This document shows, piece after piece, positions 1-9,339 of a stretch of DNA of 64,000 nucleotides. The number at the start of each line of letters is the position of its first letter. The stretch's first letter is position 1. Origin of the DNA: Streptomyces sp. Edi2 (GTDB lineage: Bacteria > Actinomycetota > Actinomycetes > Streptomycetales > Streptomycetaceae); contig NZ_JBEJGX010000003.1 in the NCBI RefSeq assembly GCF_040253635.1, positions 1,798,001 to 1,862,000 of the forward strand. The letters run 5' to 3'. The notes below the pieces were generated by a model. The model had not been told where the DNA came from, made no database searches, and saw only the letters and a list, made by a program, of their open reading frames with translations. The translations under genes were made by a program, and so were the position numbers.

Positions 1-107
1 GACCGGAGCGGTGGCTGATGCTCCGTTCCCCGTTCCCGCCGCCGGGCCGGTCGTCCAGCCGCGACCGATGACGGCCCGACCCGGTCCCACCCTGCCCCTC
101 CCGGCGC

Positions 108-1190
108 CTAGAACACCACCAACGCCCGCCCGCCCTTGCCCGCCAGCATGGCGTCGAAGGCGGACGGGATGCCGTCCAGGGTGATGCGCTCGGTGACCAG
201 GGCGGACAGGTCGAGGGCGCCGGAGCGGACGTGTTCCGCGATGACGGGGAGGTCGCGGGCGGGGTCGCTGTTGCCGTAGACGCAGCCGGAGAGGGTCCGG
301 CCGAAGTAGAAGAGCTCCAGGGCGGAGAAGGCGACCTGCTGGTCCTGTCCGCCGATGCCGACGACCGTCGTACGGCCGCCGCGGCGGGTCGACGACCAGG
401 CCGTGCGGATGGTGTCGGCGCGCCCCACACACTCCACGGCGACATCGGCACCCACACCTGAGGTGAGCTTGCGGATGCGCTTGGCGGTGTCGTCGCCCGC
501 CACCACGAACTCCGTCGCGCCGGCCGCGCGGGCCAGCTCCTCCTTCTCCGGTGAGACGTCCACGGCCACGATCGGGCCCGCACCGGCGATCCGCGCGGCC
601 TGCAGCGTGGCCAGGCCCACCCCGCCGACGCCGAAGACCGCGACCGACTCCCCGGCCCGTACCCGGGCGTTGTGGTGCACGGCGCCCCAGCCGGTGAGTA
701 CCGCGCAGCCGAGCAGCGCCGCGTCGGCGAGCGGCACCCCGTCGGGCAGCGGCAGCGCGGCCCGCGCGGGCACCACGGTCTCCTCGGCGAACGCGGCGGT
801 GCCGAGGCCAGGGTAGAGGTCGGTGGCGTCGGCGGCGAGGGTGGCGTACGGCGCCTCCGCGGCGTGGCCGGAGCGGGCGCACAGCCACGGCTCGGCCAGC
901 CCGCAGAAGTGGCAGTCACCGCAGGACGGCGCCCAGTTGAGGACGACCCGGTCGCCGGGGGCCACCGTGGTCACCTCGGGCCCCACCGCGGTGACGGTGC
1001 CCGCGCCCTCGTGACCGAGGACGGCCGGGGCCGGCTGGCGCAGGGTGCCGTTGGACAGGGACAGGTCGGAGTGGCAGACGCCGGCGGCGGCGAGCCGGAT
1101 ACGGACCTGGCCGGGACCGGGCTCGGGCAGGTTGATCTCGGTGACCCGCAACGGGGCGTTGACGGCGGACAGTACGGCGGCGCGGATCAC
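108..1190 (-). CDS. Zinc-dependent alcohol dehydrogenase, MDR superfamily
   Basis: A 360-residue medium-chain dehydrogenase that should oxidise an alcohol (or reduce the aldehyde) with NAD(P). The N-terminal GroES-like half has the catalytic zinc site (Cys-His in AGVCHSD near residue 40, then GHEGAG) and a structural zinc cluster (CGDCHFCGLAEPWLC near residues 90-105). The Rossmann half carries VFGVGGVGLATLQAA near residue 185. It lies downstream of an aldehyde dehydrogenase on the same strand with a gap of about 200 bp, so the two probably carry out consecutive alcohol-to-acid steps. The substrate is not evident from the sequence. The family assignment is firm. Confidence 0.9.
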   Translation of the reverse strand: MIRAAVLSAVNAPLRVTEINLPEPGPGQVRIRLAAAGVCHSDLSLSNGTLRQPAPAVLGHEGAGTVTAVGPEVTTVAPGDRVVLNWAPSCGDCHFCGLAEPWLCARSGHAAEAPYATLAADATDLYPGLGTAAFAEETVVPARAALPLPDGVPLADAALLGCAVLTGWGAVHHNARVRAGESVAVFGVGGVGLATLQAARIAGAGPIVAVDVSPEKEELARAAGATEFVVAGDDTAKRIRKLTSGVGADVAVECVGRADTIRTAWSSTRRGGRTTVVGIGGQDQQVAFSALELFYFGRTLSGCVYGNSDPARDLPVIAEHVRSGALDLSALVTERITLDGIPSAFDAMLAGKGGRALVVF

Positions 1191-1289
1191 GAAGGACTCT
1201 CCTCGGTGCGGAGGCGGAGGGCGGGACTTGCAGGGCTGACGGGGGCCGGCGGGACTGGCGGGGGCGGCCGGCCCGGCGAGGAAAGGGGC

Positions 1290-1319
1290 GCGGCACGGCG
1301 GGATGCGGCACGGCGGGAT
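1290..1319. repeat. Two tandem copies of a 15-bp unit
   Basis: GCGGCACGGCGGGAT occurs twice back to back in the gap between the two dehydrogenase genes, and the next bases begin a third partial copy. The following stretch to 1389 is low-complexity CACCGCCCCG repeats. No gene or clear terminator is visible in this gap. Confidence 0.7.
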
Positions 1320-1389
1320 GCGGCACCGGCCGAGCCCACCACCGCACCGCCCCGCACCGCCCCGCCGGGCCCCGCGCCGCCCCGCCGCA

Positions 1390-2784
1390 TCAGAACTGCA
1401 GCGACTTGGTCTGCAGGTATTCGGTCAGTCCGTGCGGGCCCAGCTCGCGGCCGATGCCGGACTGCTTGTAACCGCCGAACGGGGCAAGGGGGTTGAACCG
1501 GCCGCTGTTGATGTCGACCTGCCCGGTGTCCAGGCGGCGGGCGAAGGCGACCGCCTCGGCATCGTCGCCCGCCCAGACCGCGCCGGCCAGCCCGTAGACG
1601 GTGTCATTGGCGATCCGGGCGGCGTCGTCCTCGTCCTCGTACTTCAGGATCGACAGGACCGGGCCGAAGATCTCCTCCTGGGCGATGGTCATCTCCGGCG
1701 TGACATCGGCGAAGACGGTCGGCGCGACGTAGAAGCCCGGCCCGGCGGGCGCCTCGGGGCCGCCCGCCACGACCCGCGCGCCCTCGACGATGCCCTGCTC
1801 GATGTAGCCGCGCACCCGGTCCCGCTGCTTGGCGCTGACCAGCGGACCGACCCTCTCCCCCGGGACGTACTTGGCGGCCGCCGCGGTCGCCAGCTCGACG
1901 GCCTCGGCGTACCGGTCCTTGTGGACCAGCATCCGGGTCCAGGCGCTGCAGGTCTGGCCGGAGTTGGCCATGACATTGGCGACGCCGACCGCGACCGCCT
2001 TGGCCAGATCGGCGCTGGGCAGGATGACATTGGCGGACTTGCCGCCCAGCTCCAGCGCCACCCGCTTGACCGCGGCCCCCGCGAGGGCACCGATCCGCTT
2101 GCCGACGGCCGTCGAGCCGGTGAAGGAGACCAGGTCGACCCCCTCGTGCTCGGCGAGCGCCTGCCCGGCGACCGGGCCGAGTCCGGTGACGAGGTTGAAG
2201 ACACCGGCGGGTATCCGGGCCGCGTCGACGCACTCCGCGAAGAGCTGGGCGACCAGCGGGGTGTCCTCGGCGGGCTTGAGCACCACCGTGCAGCCGGCCG
2301 CGAGCGCCGGGGCGACCTTGGCGACGATCTGGTGCAGGGGGTAGTTCCAGGGCGTGATCGCGCCCACCACACCCACCGGCTCGTGCAGCACGGTGGAGTT
2401 GCCGATCTTCTCCTCGAAGGAGTAGGTGCCGGCCAGTTCGGCGTACGAGCCGCAGACCGCGAGCGGTATCCCGGCGTGCACCTTCGTGCTGAAGGCGAGC
2501 GGCGAGCCGAGTTCGGCGCTGACGGTCTCGGCGATCTCCTCGGCGCGCGCGGCGAGTTGGTCGCGCAGTGCGGCCAGCCGGGCCGCGCGCTCGGCGGGCG
2601 GGGTGGCGGCCCAGCCCGGCAGCGCCGCGCGGGCGGCGCGGACCGCGGCGTCCACGTCCTGCGCCGAGCCGGCCGGGACGGTGGCGATGACCTGCCCGTC
2701 GGCCGGGTTGACGACCTCGATCGTGCCGCTGCCCCCGGCGGGCCGCCAGCTTCCGTCGATGTACATCGCGTCGTGCTGCTTCAC
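1390..2784 (-). CDS. NAD(P)-dependent aldehyde dehydrogenase
   Basis: An ALDH superfamily enzyme of about 464 residues that oxidises an aldehyde to the acid. It has the [10 protein letters not shown] cofactor-pocket motif, the [10 protein letters not shown] nucleotide-binding segment, the catalytic Glu motif LELGGKSAN, the catalytic Cys in NSGQTCSA and the EEIFGPV motif. I place the start at GTG 2784 ([13 protein letters not shown]) because GGGAGGA lies about 8 bases upstream. A longer frame reaches 2820 but has no comparable ribosome site. It is probably the first gene of an operon with the alcohol dehydrogenase. A palindrome just upstream suggests control by a dimeric repressor. Confidence 0.9.
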   Translation of the reverse strand: MKQHDAMYIDGSWRPAGGSGTIEVVNPADGQVIATVPAGSAQDVDAAVRAARAALPGWAATPPAERAARLAALRDQLAARAEEIAETVSAELGSPLAFSTKVHAGIPLAVCGSYAELAGTYSFEEKIGNSTVLHEPVGVVGAITPWNYPLHQIVAKVAPALAAGCTVVLKPAEDTPLVAQLFAECVDAARIPAGVFNLVTGLGPVAGQALAEHEGVDLVSFTGSTAVGKRIGALAGAAVKRVALELGGKSANVILPSADLAKAVAVGVANVMANSGQTCSAWTRMLVHKDRYAEAVELATAAAAKYVPGERVGPLVSAKQRDRVRGYIEQGIVEGARVVAGGPEAPAGPGFYVAPTVFADVTPEMTIAQEEIFGPVLSILKYEDEDDAARIANDTVYGLAGAVWAGDDAEAVAFARRLDTGQVDINSGRFNPLAPFGGYKQSGIGRELGPHGLTEYLQTKSLQF

Positions 2785-2822
2785 GTCGTGGTCCTCCCGG
2801 GCCGGCTGCTGGTCGTCCACCC

Positions 2823-2841
2823 AAACTAGCGCCGGTAGTTT
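2823..2841. promoter_or_regulatory. Candidate operator upstream of the aldehyde dehydrogenase
   Basis: AAACTA and TAGTTT form a perfect 6-bp inverted repeat around a 7-bp spacer, about 40 bp upstream of the chosen start. The AT-rich half-sites stand out in GC-rich DNA. The shape suits a TetR- or MarR-type dimer, but no matching regulator gene lies next to it. Function is inferred. Confidence 0.45.
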
Positions 2842-2946
2842 TGTACGCGCCAGGAATCCGCCACACCGTGCGGGGTGACGGTCACCACGAGACTAGGGCG
2901 CGCCCGCAACCCCCCGCCCTGGTGGATGGACCCCATGTTTCCCGGG

Positions 2947-4021
2947 TCATGTGGGGGAATCCCCCCTTGCCGTGCACCGCGTCCGCTCTCCGGCCTGCCC
3001 CTCCCGTGACGGCGCGACCGGTCCGCCGGCCGCCCGCCCCGTACGGGCGGCCATCGCGCCGGAGGCCAGCAGCAGCGCGCCGAGCAGGACGAAGGGCGCG
3101 GCGGTGCCCGCGAGTCCGGCCAGCAGGCCGGCGCCGGCAGGGGCGGCGACCTGGCCGAGCCGGTTGCCGGTCAGGCGGAGCGCCAGCGCCGTACTGCGGG
3201 CCCGGTCGGGAGCCGCCTGGACGACCGTCGTCATCGACAGCGGCTGGCCGACGCCGAGACAGAAGCCGAGCGCGAGGAGTATCGCCGCCAGCGCCGCCAC
3301 CGGAACCGGCAGCACCAGGCCCACGCACAGCAAACCGGCCAGCGCGCAGCTGCCGGCCATCAGCGCGGTGCGTCCCAGCCACCGGATCATCGGCGTCATC
3401 ACCAGCCGGCAGGCAATGGTGGCCGCGGCCCGCAGGCTGAGCAGCACGCCGATGGCCGTCGGGGCGATGGCGCTCGTCGGGGCCATCCGGCCGTCGTGCT
3501 CGGAGATGACGAGTCCGGCGGCGACCGGGCCGATCAGCTGGCCCAGGGAGGCGCCGATGGTGAAGTGGCCGAAATTGCGGTCGCGTTCCTCCGGCGCGCT
3601 GCGGCGGGCGACGATCGACTGGGCGCCGATGACGAAGCAGAGGTGCCCCAGCCCCATCACCCCGCTCCAGGCGGCCATCACGGGCAGCAAACCGGCCAGC
3701 CCGCTGAGCGCACAGCCACCGCTGATCAGCGCCACCCCGACGACCAGCAGCGGGGCGCAGCGCCCGTGGTCGGTACGGCGGCCCAGCGGGACGGCGACGA
3801 GCAGCGGGAGCAGGGCGTAGACGGCGGTGATCACGCCGATGGCGCGTTCTTCCCCAAGCTCTCAACTACGTTCGAGCAGGGGAGACCCCAACCCCCAGGG
3901 CGAGGGCCCGGTAGGAGACGGCGGGCCTGGCCATGCTCACCGCTCCCTGAGCGAAGGAGAAGGTGAGGACCAGGCGCAGCAGCCAACCCCTGCCGGGCCT
4001 CGCGGCGCCGGTACCGGTCAT
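2947..4021 (-). pseudogene. MFS transporter gene broken by a short palindromic element
   Basis: The ATG at 4021-4019 follows the stop of the citrate transporter gene without a gap and opens a reading frame for a first membrane segment (LLRLVLTFSFAQGAVSM, then RPAVSYRALALG). After about 45 codons the frame enters a 48-bp repeat and stops at a TAG. Beyond the repeat, in another frame, the text resumes as ERAIGVITAVYALLPLL and continues for about 295 codons with the remaining segments of an MFS carrier. Removing the repeat joins the two parts naturally. An internal GTG at 3834 could still give a carrier lacking TM1, which I expect to be inactive. The original gene was probably co-transcribed with the citrate transporter. 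Confidence 0.8.
3849..3896. repeat. Short dispersed palindromic element inside the MFS gene
   Basis: A 48-bp block that can fold as GCTC-TC-AAC, loop TAC, GTT-C-GAGC (3858-3877), extended by CCCC/GGGG pairs, with further C- and G-runs outside. I recognise this text as a small repeat found many times in some Streptomyces genomes, though I cannot count copies here. It introduces a TAG stop and changes the reading frame of the host gene. Confidence 0.7.
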
Positions 4022-5554
4022 CTAGAGGATGCCGAAGAGCACACCGGCGCACAGGACCACCAGGGAGGTCAGCGCGGCCCACTTGACGGTGAACTTGGTG
4101 TGGTCGCCGAACTCGACCTTGGCCATGCCCACGAGGACGTAGACGGCGGGAACCAGCGGGCTGGACATGTGCAGGGCCTGTCCGACGAGGGAGGCCCGGG
4201 CGATCTCGATGGGGGCCACGCCGTGGGCGGCGCCTGCCTCGGCGAGGATCGGCACGATGCCGAAGTAGAAACCGTCGTTGGACATGAAGTAGGTCAGCGG
4301 GATGCTGAGGACGCCGGTGACGATGCCCATGTGCGGGCCGAGTGCGTCGGGGATGCCGCTGACCAGCCAGCGGGCCATATGCTCGACCATGCCGGTGCCG
4401 GTGAGCACGCCGGTGAAGACGGCGGCGGCGAAGACCATTCCGGACACATTGAGCACGTTCTCGGCGTGCGCGGCGATGCGGGCCTTCTGGTCCTTCATGT
4501 GCGGGAAGTTGACCGTCAGGGCGAGGGCCGCACCGAGCAGGAAGAGGACCGGGATCGGCAGGGCCTGCAGGATCAGCAGGGTGAGCAGCGCGACGGTGAG
4601 CGCGGCGTTGAACCAGTAGAGCTTGGGGCGCAGGGTGGCCCGCTGCGGGTCCAGGACCTGGAGACCGTCGTCGTCGGAGTCTGTGACGGTCTCGCTGTCG
4701 CTGTCGGCATCAGCGTCGGCGTCGGACCGGTCCCCGGAGCCGGTGGCCGCACCGCGGTCCGCGTCCGTGCCGGTGCCCGCGCCGCCGGTGCCTCGCTGCG
4801 CACCGCCGCCGACGAGCCCCTTGCCGCCGGCGCCCCCCGCGCCACCGGCACCCGCGCCGACCAGCACCTGTTCGGTCTCCTGCACGGTCTGCTGCTCGTC
4901 CGGGGCCTCGGTCACCAGCCGGGTGTCGCCGAGGGTCAGCGTGCCGAGCCGCTTGCGCTCGCGCCGGCCGAGGACGTACGCGAGGGCGAACACCGCGACC
5001 AGGCCGACGGCCAGGGCCGGGATCATCGGGACGAAGATGTCGCCGGCGTCGAGCTTGAGGGCGGTGGCGGCGCGGGCGGTCGGTCCGCCCCAGGGGAGGG
5101 TGTTCATCACGCCGTTGGCGGTGGCGGCGACACCGGTCATGACCACGAGGCTCATCTTCAGCCGCTTGTAGAGCGGGTAGAGCGCGGAGACGGTGATCAT
5201 GAAGGTGGTGGAGCCGTCACCGTCGAGCGAGACGATCGCGGCGAGCAGGGCCGTGCCGAGCACCACCCGCACCGGGTCGGCCTTGCAGAACTTCAGGATG
5301 CCGCGGACGACCGGGTCGAAGAGCCCGACGTCGATCATCACCCCGAAGTAGATGATGGCGAACATCAGCATCGCGGCCGTGGGGGCCAGGTCGCCGATGC
5401 CCTTGAGGACGTAGTCGCCCAGGTGCGCGCCCTGTCCGACCAGGACGCAGAACAGCGCGGGGATGAGCACCAGCGCGGCCATCGGTGACATCTTCTTCAT
5501 CATGATCAGCGCCAGGAAGGCTGCGATCATGACGAATCCGAGGATTGTCAGCAT
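4022..5554 (-). CDS. CitMHS-family citrate/divalent-metal:H+ symporter
   Basis: A polytopic carrier of about 510 residues resembling CitM/CitH, which import citrate complexed with divalent metal. The start at 5554 (MLTILGFVMIAAFLALI) has GAGG about 9 bases upstream and opens directly with a membrane segment; a longer frame to 5584 is less likely. Family segments seen include SLDGDGSTTFMITVSALYPLYKRL and NTLPWGGPTARAA. The protein is longer than typical members because of a roughly 90-residue central hydrophilic linker rich in Gly, Ala, Asp and Ser between the two membrane halves. Its stop touches the ATG of the broken MFS gene, indicating translational coupling. Confidence 0.88.
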   Translation of the reverse strand: MLTILGFVMIAAFLALIMMKKMSPMAALVLIPALFCVLVGQGAHLGDYVLKGIGDLAPTAAMLMFAIIYFGVMIDVGLFDPVVRGILKFCKADPVRVVLGTALLAAIVSLDGDGSTTFMITVSALYPLYKRLKMSLVVMTGVAATANGVMNTLPWGGPTARAATALKLDAGDIFVPMIPALAVGLVAVFALAYVLGRRERKRLGTLTLGDTRLVTEAPDEQQTVQETEQVLVGAGAGGAGGAGGKGLVGGGAQRGTGGAGTGTDADRGAATGSGDRSDADADADSDSETVTDSDDDGLQVLDPQRATLRPKLYWFNAALTVALLTLLILQALPIPVLFLLGAALALTVNFPHMKDQKARIAAHAENVLNVSGMVFAAAVFTGVLTGTGMVEHMARWLVSGIPDALGPHMGIVTGVLSIPLTYFMSNDGFYFGIVPILAEAGAAHGVAPIEIARASLVGQALHMSSPLVPAVYVLVGMAKVEFGDHTKFTVKWAALTSLVVLCAGVLFGIL

Positions 5555-5629
5555 TAGGGGTACCTCACGTTCGCCCTTGAACATCTGCCGGGGGGTGGCA
5601 GTTCAGGTGACGGTAGGTCCCGCCAACTT

Positions 5630-5639
5630 TTGTTAACAA
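5630..5639. promoter_or_regulatory. Palindrome upstream of the citrate transporter
   Basis: TTGTTAACAA is a perfect 10-bp palindrome about 75 bp upstream of the transporter start. Next to it lies a direct repeat of CGAGCAA (near 5649 and 5659). This could be a regulator site; no regulator can be assigned. Confidence 0.3.
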
Positions 5640-5771
5640 GGCCTTGACATGCGAGCAATACGAGCAAAACCCCAGGTCAATACGGATCTCCCCGGACGGG
5701 CGTGCGCACAACCGGCAACCCGCCGCCGGCTGGGGCACCGGGACGCGGGGCCGCCGGAGCCCGGCCGGCCC

Positions 5772-6458
5772 TCACGCCTCCGCCGTCTCCCCCTCCGCCG
5801 TCTCCCCCTCCCCCGCACCCGCCCCGTCCAGATAACGCGCGAGGTAGGCCCAGAGCAATTCCTTGGTCTCCGTGACGATGGCAGGATCACCGGCCGGGTC
5901 CGTGCGGAAGGCGAGCTGGAGCAGTGCGTCGGCCGTCTCGACACCGACCAGGAAGGCGGTGCGCAGCCGCTCGTCGGCGGTGTCCAGACCGAGCGGGCCG
6001 GCGAAGAGGGCGCGTAGCCGGTCGGCGACCTCGTAATTGGCCTGCCGAGAGGCGGGCGGAGCGGGGACGGTGAACTCCACCAGGGCGAAGCCCGGCACGG
6101 TCCGCTTCATGGCGAGGTATTCGTCGACCACCACGTCCATCGCATGGCGCCACTGGAGCGGCCGGCCGGCCGGAGCGGTCAGCCGGGCGGTGATGCGGTC
6201 CGTATAGGCGTCGAGATTGCGCCGGGCAAGGGCCTCGGCCATGGCGCGCTTGTTGGGGAAGAAGCGGTAGACGGAGCCGATCGGGACACCGGCGCGGCCG
6301 GCCACGGCCCGGGTGCTCAACTCGTCGTAACCGGTCTCCTCCAGGACCTCGGCACAGGCATCGAGGATTCTGGCCAGGCGCCGGGCGCTGCGTTGCTGGA
6401 CGGGTGCACGGCGCAGGGCGGCGGACGGGGGGCCGGGGCGGGGGGTCGGCTGCTGCAC
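5772..6458 (-). CDS. TetR-family transcriptional regulator
   Basis: A 228-residue one-domain repressor type. The N-terminal helix-turn-helix reads RILDACAEVLEETGYDELSTRAVAGRAGVPIGSVYRFFPNKRAMAEAL (residues about 25-72), and the C-terminal part is a ligand and dimer domain. I start it at GTG 6458; the open frame runs on to 6794 but that would overlap the start of hmgA. It is divergent from hmgA, with a palindrome over the hmgA promoter region, so it may regulate tyrosine/homogentisate breakdown. The C-terminus ends in a short Glu/Ala/Gly repeat. Confidence 0.85.
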   Translation of the reverse strand: MQQPTPRPGPPSAALRRAPVQQRSARRLARILDACAEVLEETGYDELSTRAVAGRAGVPIGSVYRFFPNKRAMAEALARRNLDAYTDRITARLTAPAGRPLQWRHAMDVVVDEYLAMKRTVPGFALVEFTVPAPPASRQANYEVADRLRALFAGPLGLDTADERLRTAFLVGVETADALLQLAFRTDPAGDPAIVTETKELLWAYLARYLDGAGAGEGETAEGETAEA

Positions 6459-6533
6459 CCGTCCATCCTGCCCCTCGCCCGGACGGGCGGAGCGCCATCG
6501 CCGCGATCCGGCCGCCGCGGCCGGGAGTCTCCG

Positions 6534-6562
6534 TTGACGGCCCCCGACGGCAATCCTAAGGT
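6534..6562 (+). promoter_or_regulatory. Candidate hmgA promoter
   Basis: TTGACG at 6534-6539 and TAAGGT at 6557-6562 are separated by 17 bp. The -35 match is good and the -10 match is weak. The putative operator at 6552-6575 overlaps the -10. Confidence 0.4.
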
Positions 6563-6575
6563 CTTGCATAGGATT
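6552..6575. promoter_or_regulatory. Candidate TetR operator between the regulator and hmgA
   Basis: AATCCTA and TAGGATT form a perfect 7-bp inverted repeat with a 10-bp spacer, 22 bp before the hmgA start codon. Position and symmetry suit binding by the divergent TetR protein. This is inference from placement. Confidence 0.5.
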
Positions 6576-6597
6576 CCTTGAGCGGCGGGAGTACGCG

Positions 6598-7947
6598 ATG
6601 GCAGGCACGGGCAACGAGCAAGCGAGGAAGACGGCCGAGGGGCTGGAGTACATCACCGGCTTCGGCAACGAGCACAGCTCGGAGGCCGTCCCCGGCGCGC
6701 TGCCGGTGGGCCGCAACTCCCCCCAGCGCGCCCCGCTCGGCCTGTATGCCGAACAGCTCAGCGGGTCCGCGTTCACCGAACCGCGCGACCACAACCACCG
6801 CTCCTGGCTCTACCGCATCCGCCCGTCGGCCGCGCATCCGCCGTTCGTCCGCGCCGGGCAGCGCGCCGTCCGCTCGGCCCCGTTCACCGACTGCGCCCCC
6901 GACCCCAACCGGCTGCGCTGGAATCCCCTGCCCGAACCCACCGGCCCGGCCGACTTCCTGGACGGGCTGTGGACGCTGGGCGGCAACGGCGACGCCACCC
7001 AGCGCACGGGCATGGCCGTCCACCTGTACCAGGCCAACACCTCCATGGAGCGGCGGGTGTTCGGCAACGCGGACGGCGAGCTGCTGATCGTGCCGGAGCG
7101 CGGCGGGCTGCTGCTACGCACCGAACTCGGCCTGCTGCACGCCGAACCGGGTGAGGTGGCGTTGATCCCGCGCGGCATCCGCTTCCGCGTCGAGCTGCTG
7201 GACACCGCCCACGACGGCGGGCAGGGCCCGACCGCCCGCGGCTATGTCTGCGAGAACTACGGCCGCCCCTTCCAGCTCCCCGACCTGGGCCCGATCGGCG
7301 CCAACGGCCTGGCCAACGCCCGCGACTTCCGCGCACCGGTCGCCGCCTACGAGGACGTCGAGGGCCCCGTCGAGGTCGTGAACAAGTTCTGCGGCAACCT
7401 CTGGACGGCGACCTACGACCACTCGCCGCTGGATGTCGTCGCCTGGCACGGCAACCACGTCCCGTACGTCTACGACCTGCGCCGCTTCAATGTCATCGGC
7501 TCGATCAGCTACGACCATCCCGACCCGTCGATCTTCACCGTGCTCACCGCCCCCTCCGACACCCCGGGGCTGGCGGGTGTGGACTTCGTGGCCTTCGCGC
7601 CGCGCTGGCTGGTCGGCGAGGACACCTTCCGGCCGCCGTACTTCCACCGCAATGTGATGACCGAGTACATGGGGCTGATCGAGGGCGCCTACGACGCCAA
7701 AGCGGAGGGCTTCATCCCGGGCGGCGGCTCGCTGCACAACATGATGTCGGCGCACGGGCCCGACCGGGAGACCTTCGACCGGGCGAGCGCCGCCGAGCTG
7801 CGGCCGCAGAAGATCGACGACGGACTGGCCTTCATGTTCGAGACCCGCTGGCCGCTGACGCTGACCGAACAGGCCCGGGACGCCGGCCATCTGCAGCGCG
7901 GCTACGACGACGTATGGCAGGGTCTGCAACGTCATTTCCGCCTGTGA
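6598..7947 (+). CDS. hmgA: Homogentisate 1,2-dioxygenase
   Basis: A 449-residue protein matching the usual length of the iron(II) ring-cleaving dioxygenase that converts homogentisate to maleylacetoacetate in tyrosine and phenylalanine breakdown. It shows the family's N-terminal [19 protein letters not shown], central [19 protein letters not shown] and the iron-site region [18 protein letters not shown], followed by [15 protein letters not shown], all very well conserved. The ribosome site GGCGGGAG precedes the ATG. A GntR regulator gene follows 16 bp later. Confidence 0.97.
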   Translation: MAGTGNEQARKTAEGLEYITGFGNEHSSEAVPGALPVGRNSPQRAPLGLYAEQLSGSAFTEPRDHNHRSWLYRIRPSAAHPPFVRAGQRAVRSAPFTDCAPDPNRLRWNPLPEPTGPADFLDGLWTLGGNGDATQRTGMAVHLYQANTSMERRVFGNADGELLIVPERGGLLLRTELGLLHAEPGEVALIPRGIRFRVELLDTAHDGGQGPTARGYVCENYGRPFQLPDLGPIGANGLANARDFRAPVAAYEDVEGPVEVVNKFCGNLWTATYDHSPLDVVAWHGNHVPYVYDLRRFNVIGSISYDHPDPSIFTVLTAPSDTPGLAGVDFVAFAPRWLVGEDTFRPPYFHRNVMTEYMGLIEGAYDAKAEGFIPGGGSLHNMMSAHGPDRETFDRASAAELRPQKIDDGLAFMFETRWPLTLTEQARDAGHLQRGYDDVWQGLQRHFRL

Positions 7948-7963
7948 CACCGGGGAACGCCTC

Positions 7964-8710
7964 GTGACCACCTTCGCTCCCGACTCGCTCGCCCTGAACC
8001 GCAAACTGCCGCTGTGGTACCAGGTCTCGCAGTCGTTGCGCGCCTCCATACTGGGCCGCTCACCCGAGGCCTCGCTGCGGCTGCCCACCGAGGACGCACT
8101 CGCCGCGCACTACGGCGTGAGCGTGCTGACCATGCGCCAGGCCCTCAAGGAGCTGGAGGCGGAGGGCCTGATCAGCCGGCACCGGCGGCGTGGCACCTTC
8201 ATCGAGCCGAGCGCGCAGCGCGGTGCGCCGGTGCGGCTGCTGGGCTCGGTGGACGCGATCGTGGCCCAGCAGTCCGGGATGAGCACTGAACTGCTGGAGC
8301 ACGGCCCCACCGCCGTACCGTCCGAACTGTCCGAGTATTTCCCGGACATGACGGAGGTGGCCGGATTCCGCCGGCTGCGCAGCGACGAGAAGACCGGCGA
8401 GCCCACCAATCACGCACACAACTACGTACGCCCCGAGGTCGCCGAGCTGATCGATCCGGCGGATCTGCTGCGCTGGCCGATGACGAAGGTACTGCGGGAC
8501 GGGGTGGGCATACGGATCAGCCGGATCACCGACAGCGTCGAGGCCCGGCTGGCCGACCCGGAGACCGCCCGCCTGCTGCAGGTCCCGCTGCTCAGCCCGA
8601 TCCTGCATTACACGGGTGTCACCTACGGTGAGGACGGCGACGTGGTCGATGTCGCCCGGATTCATTACCGGGGCGACCGCTTCTCCTTCACGGTGACGTT
8701 GGAGGCGTAG
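7964..8710 (+). CDS. GntR-family regulator with UTRA ligand domain
   Basis: A 248-residue protein with an N-terminal winged helix (LPLWYQVSQSLRASILG, then LPTEDALAAHYGVSVLTMRQALKELEAEGLISRHRRRGTFI, residues 16-80) and a C-terminal UTRA domain of the HutC subgroup, which senses small metabolites. It starts at GTG 7964, 16 bp after hmgA, and is probably co-transcribed with it. It may respond to an aromatic-acid pathway intermediate; the ligand is not evident. Confidence 0.88.
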   Translation: MTTFAPDSLALNRKLPLWYQVSQSLRASILGRSPEASLRLPTEDALAAHYGVSVLTMRQALKELEAEGLISRHRRRGTFIEPSAQRGAPVRLLGSVDAIVAQQSGMSTELLEHGPTAVPSELSEYFPDMTEVAGFRRLRSDEKTGEPTNHAHNYVRPEVAELIDPADLLRWPMTKVLRDGVGIRISRITDSVEARLADPETARLLQVPLLSPILHYTGVTYGEDGDVVDVARIHYRGDRFSFTVTLEA

Positions 8711-8830
8711 CGGTTTGCTGCGCATTGCCTCGCCACGTTTTCGGCTGTCCCGTCGTGGGGGTTCGCCGCCGTTTCGCCTGCGGCGGGCCGGGTCCGCTGC
8801 GCGGGGCTGTGGGTGCGGTGACGGGCCTGC

Positions 8831-8879
8831 GGGGCCGGTGTGTGGGACTGCTTCGCTTTACGTCCCACACACCGGCCCC
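8831..8879. terminator. 18-bp perfect hairpin, left copy
   Basis: GGGGCCGGTGTGTGGGAC (8831-8848) pairs perfectly with 8862-8879 around the loop TGCTTCGCTTTAC. It lies downstream of the GntR gene. There is no T-run after it. Terminator function is inferred. Confidence 0.6.
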
Positions 8880-9091
8880 TCCGGCCCGTCCCCTCCCGTG
8901 GGGGAGGAAGTGACGGTGGGTGGGGGCGGGCGTCGATCACAACCAATTCGCCGTGCCACGGCCATCTCCCTGTGCCACGGCTATTCCCCTGTTCCCACGG
9001 GCATTACCTACGTCCACGACGCGCACTGGACCAGCCACAGTCACCCCCACCGGCCTTTTCCCACCCACCCAACGGGAGGGGACGGGCCGGA

Positions 9092-9140
9092 GCGGGTGGG
9101 GTGCCGGACGTAAAGCGAAGCAGTCCGGCACCCCACCCGC
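9092..9140. terminator. 18-bp perfect hairpin, right copy
   Basis: GCGGGTGGGGTGCCGGAC (9092-9109) pairs perfectly with 9123-9140. The loop GTAAAGCGAAGCA is the exact reverse complement of the left hairpin's loop although the stems differ in sequence, implying that stem pairing is maintained by compensating changes. It lies downstream of the MFS gene on the minus strand. Confidence 0.6.
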
Positions 9141-9339
9141 GGAGGTCCGTCACCGCACCCGACAGCCCCGCGCAGCGGACCCGCCCGCCGCAGGCGCAAC
9201 GGCGGGACAGCCGACAACGTGGGCAGGGGCAAAGCGCAGCGAACCGGCCCGCCGCCAGGCGCAACGGCGGGCGCACCGCGGAGCGGGCGAAAAACGGCGC
9301 GCAACCCCCACGTCGGGCCAGACAAAAACGTGGGAAGCC

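Noticed and set aside
3827..5488. Plus-strand frame of about 550 codons opposite the citrate transporter
   Set aside because: It is antisense to a clear CitMHS gene and is composed of His/Gly/Glu-rich shadow text.
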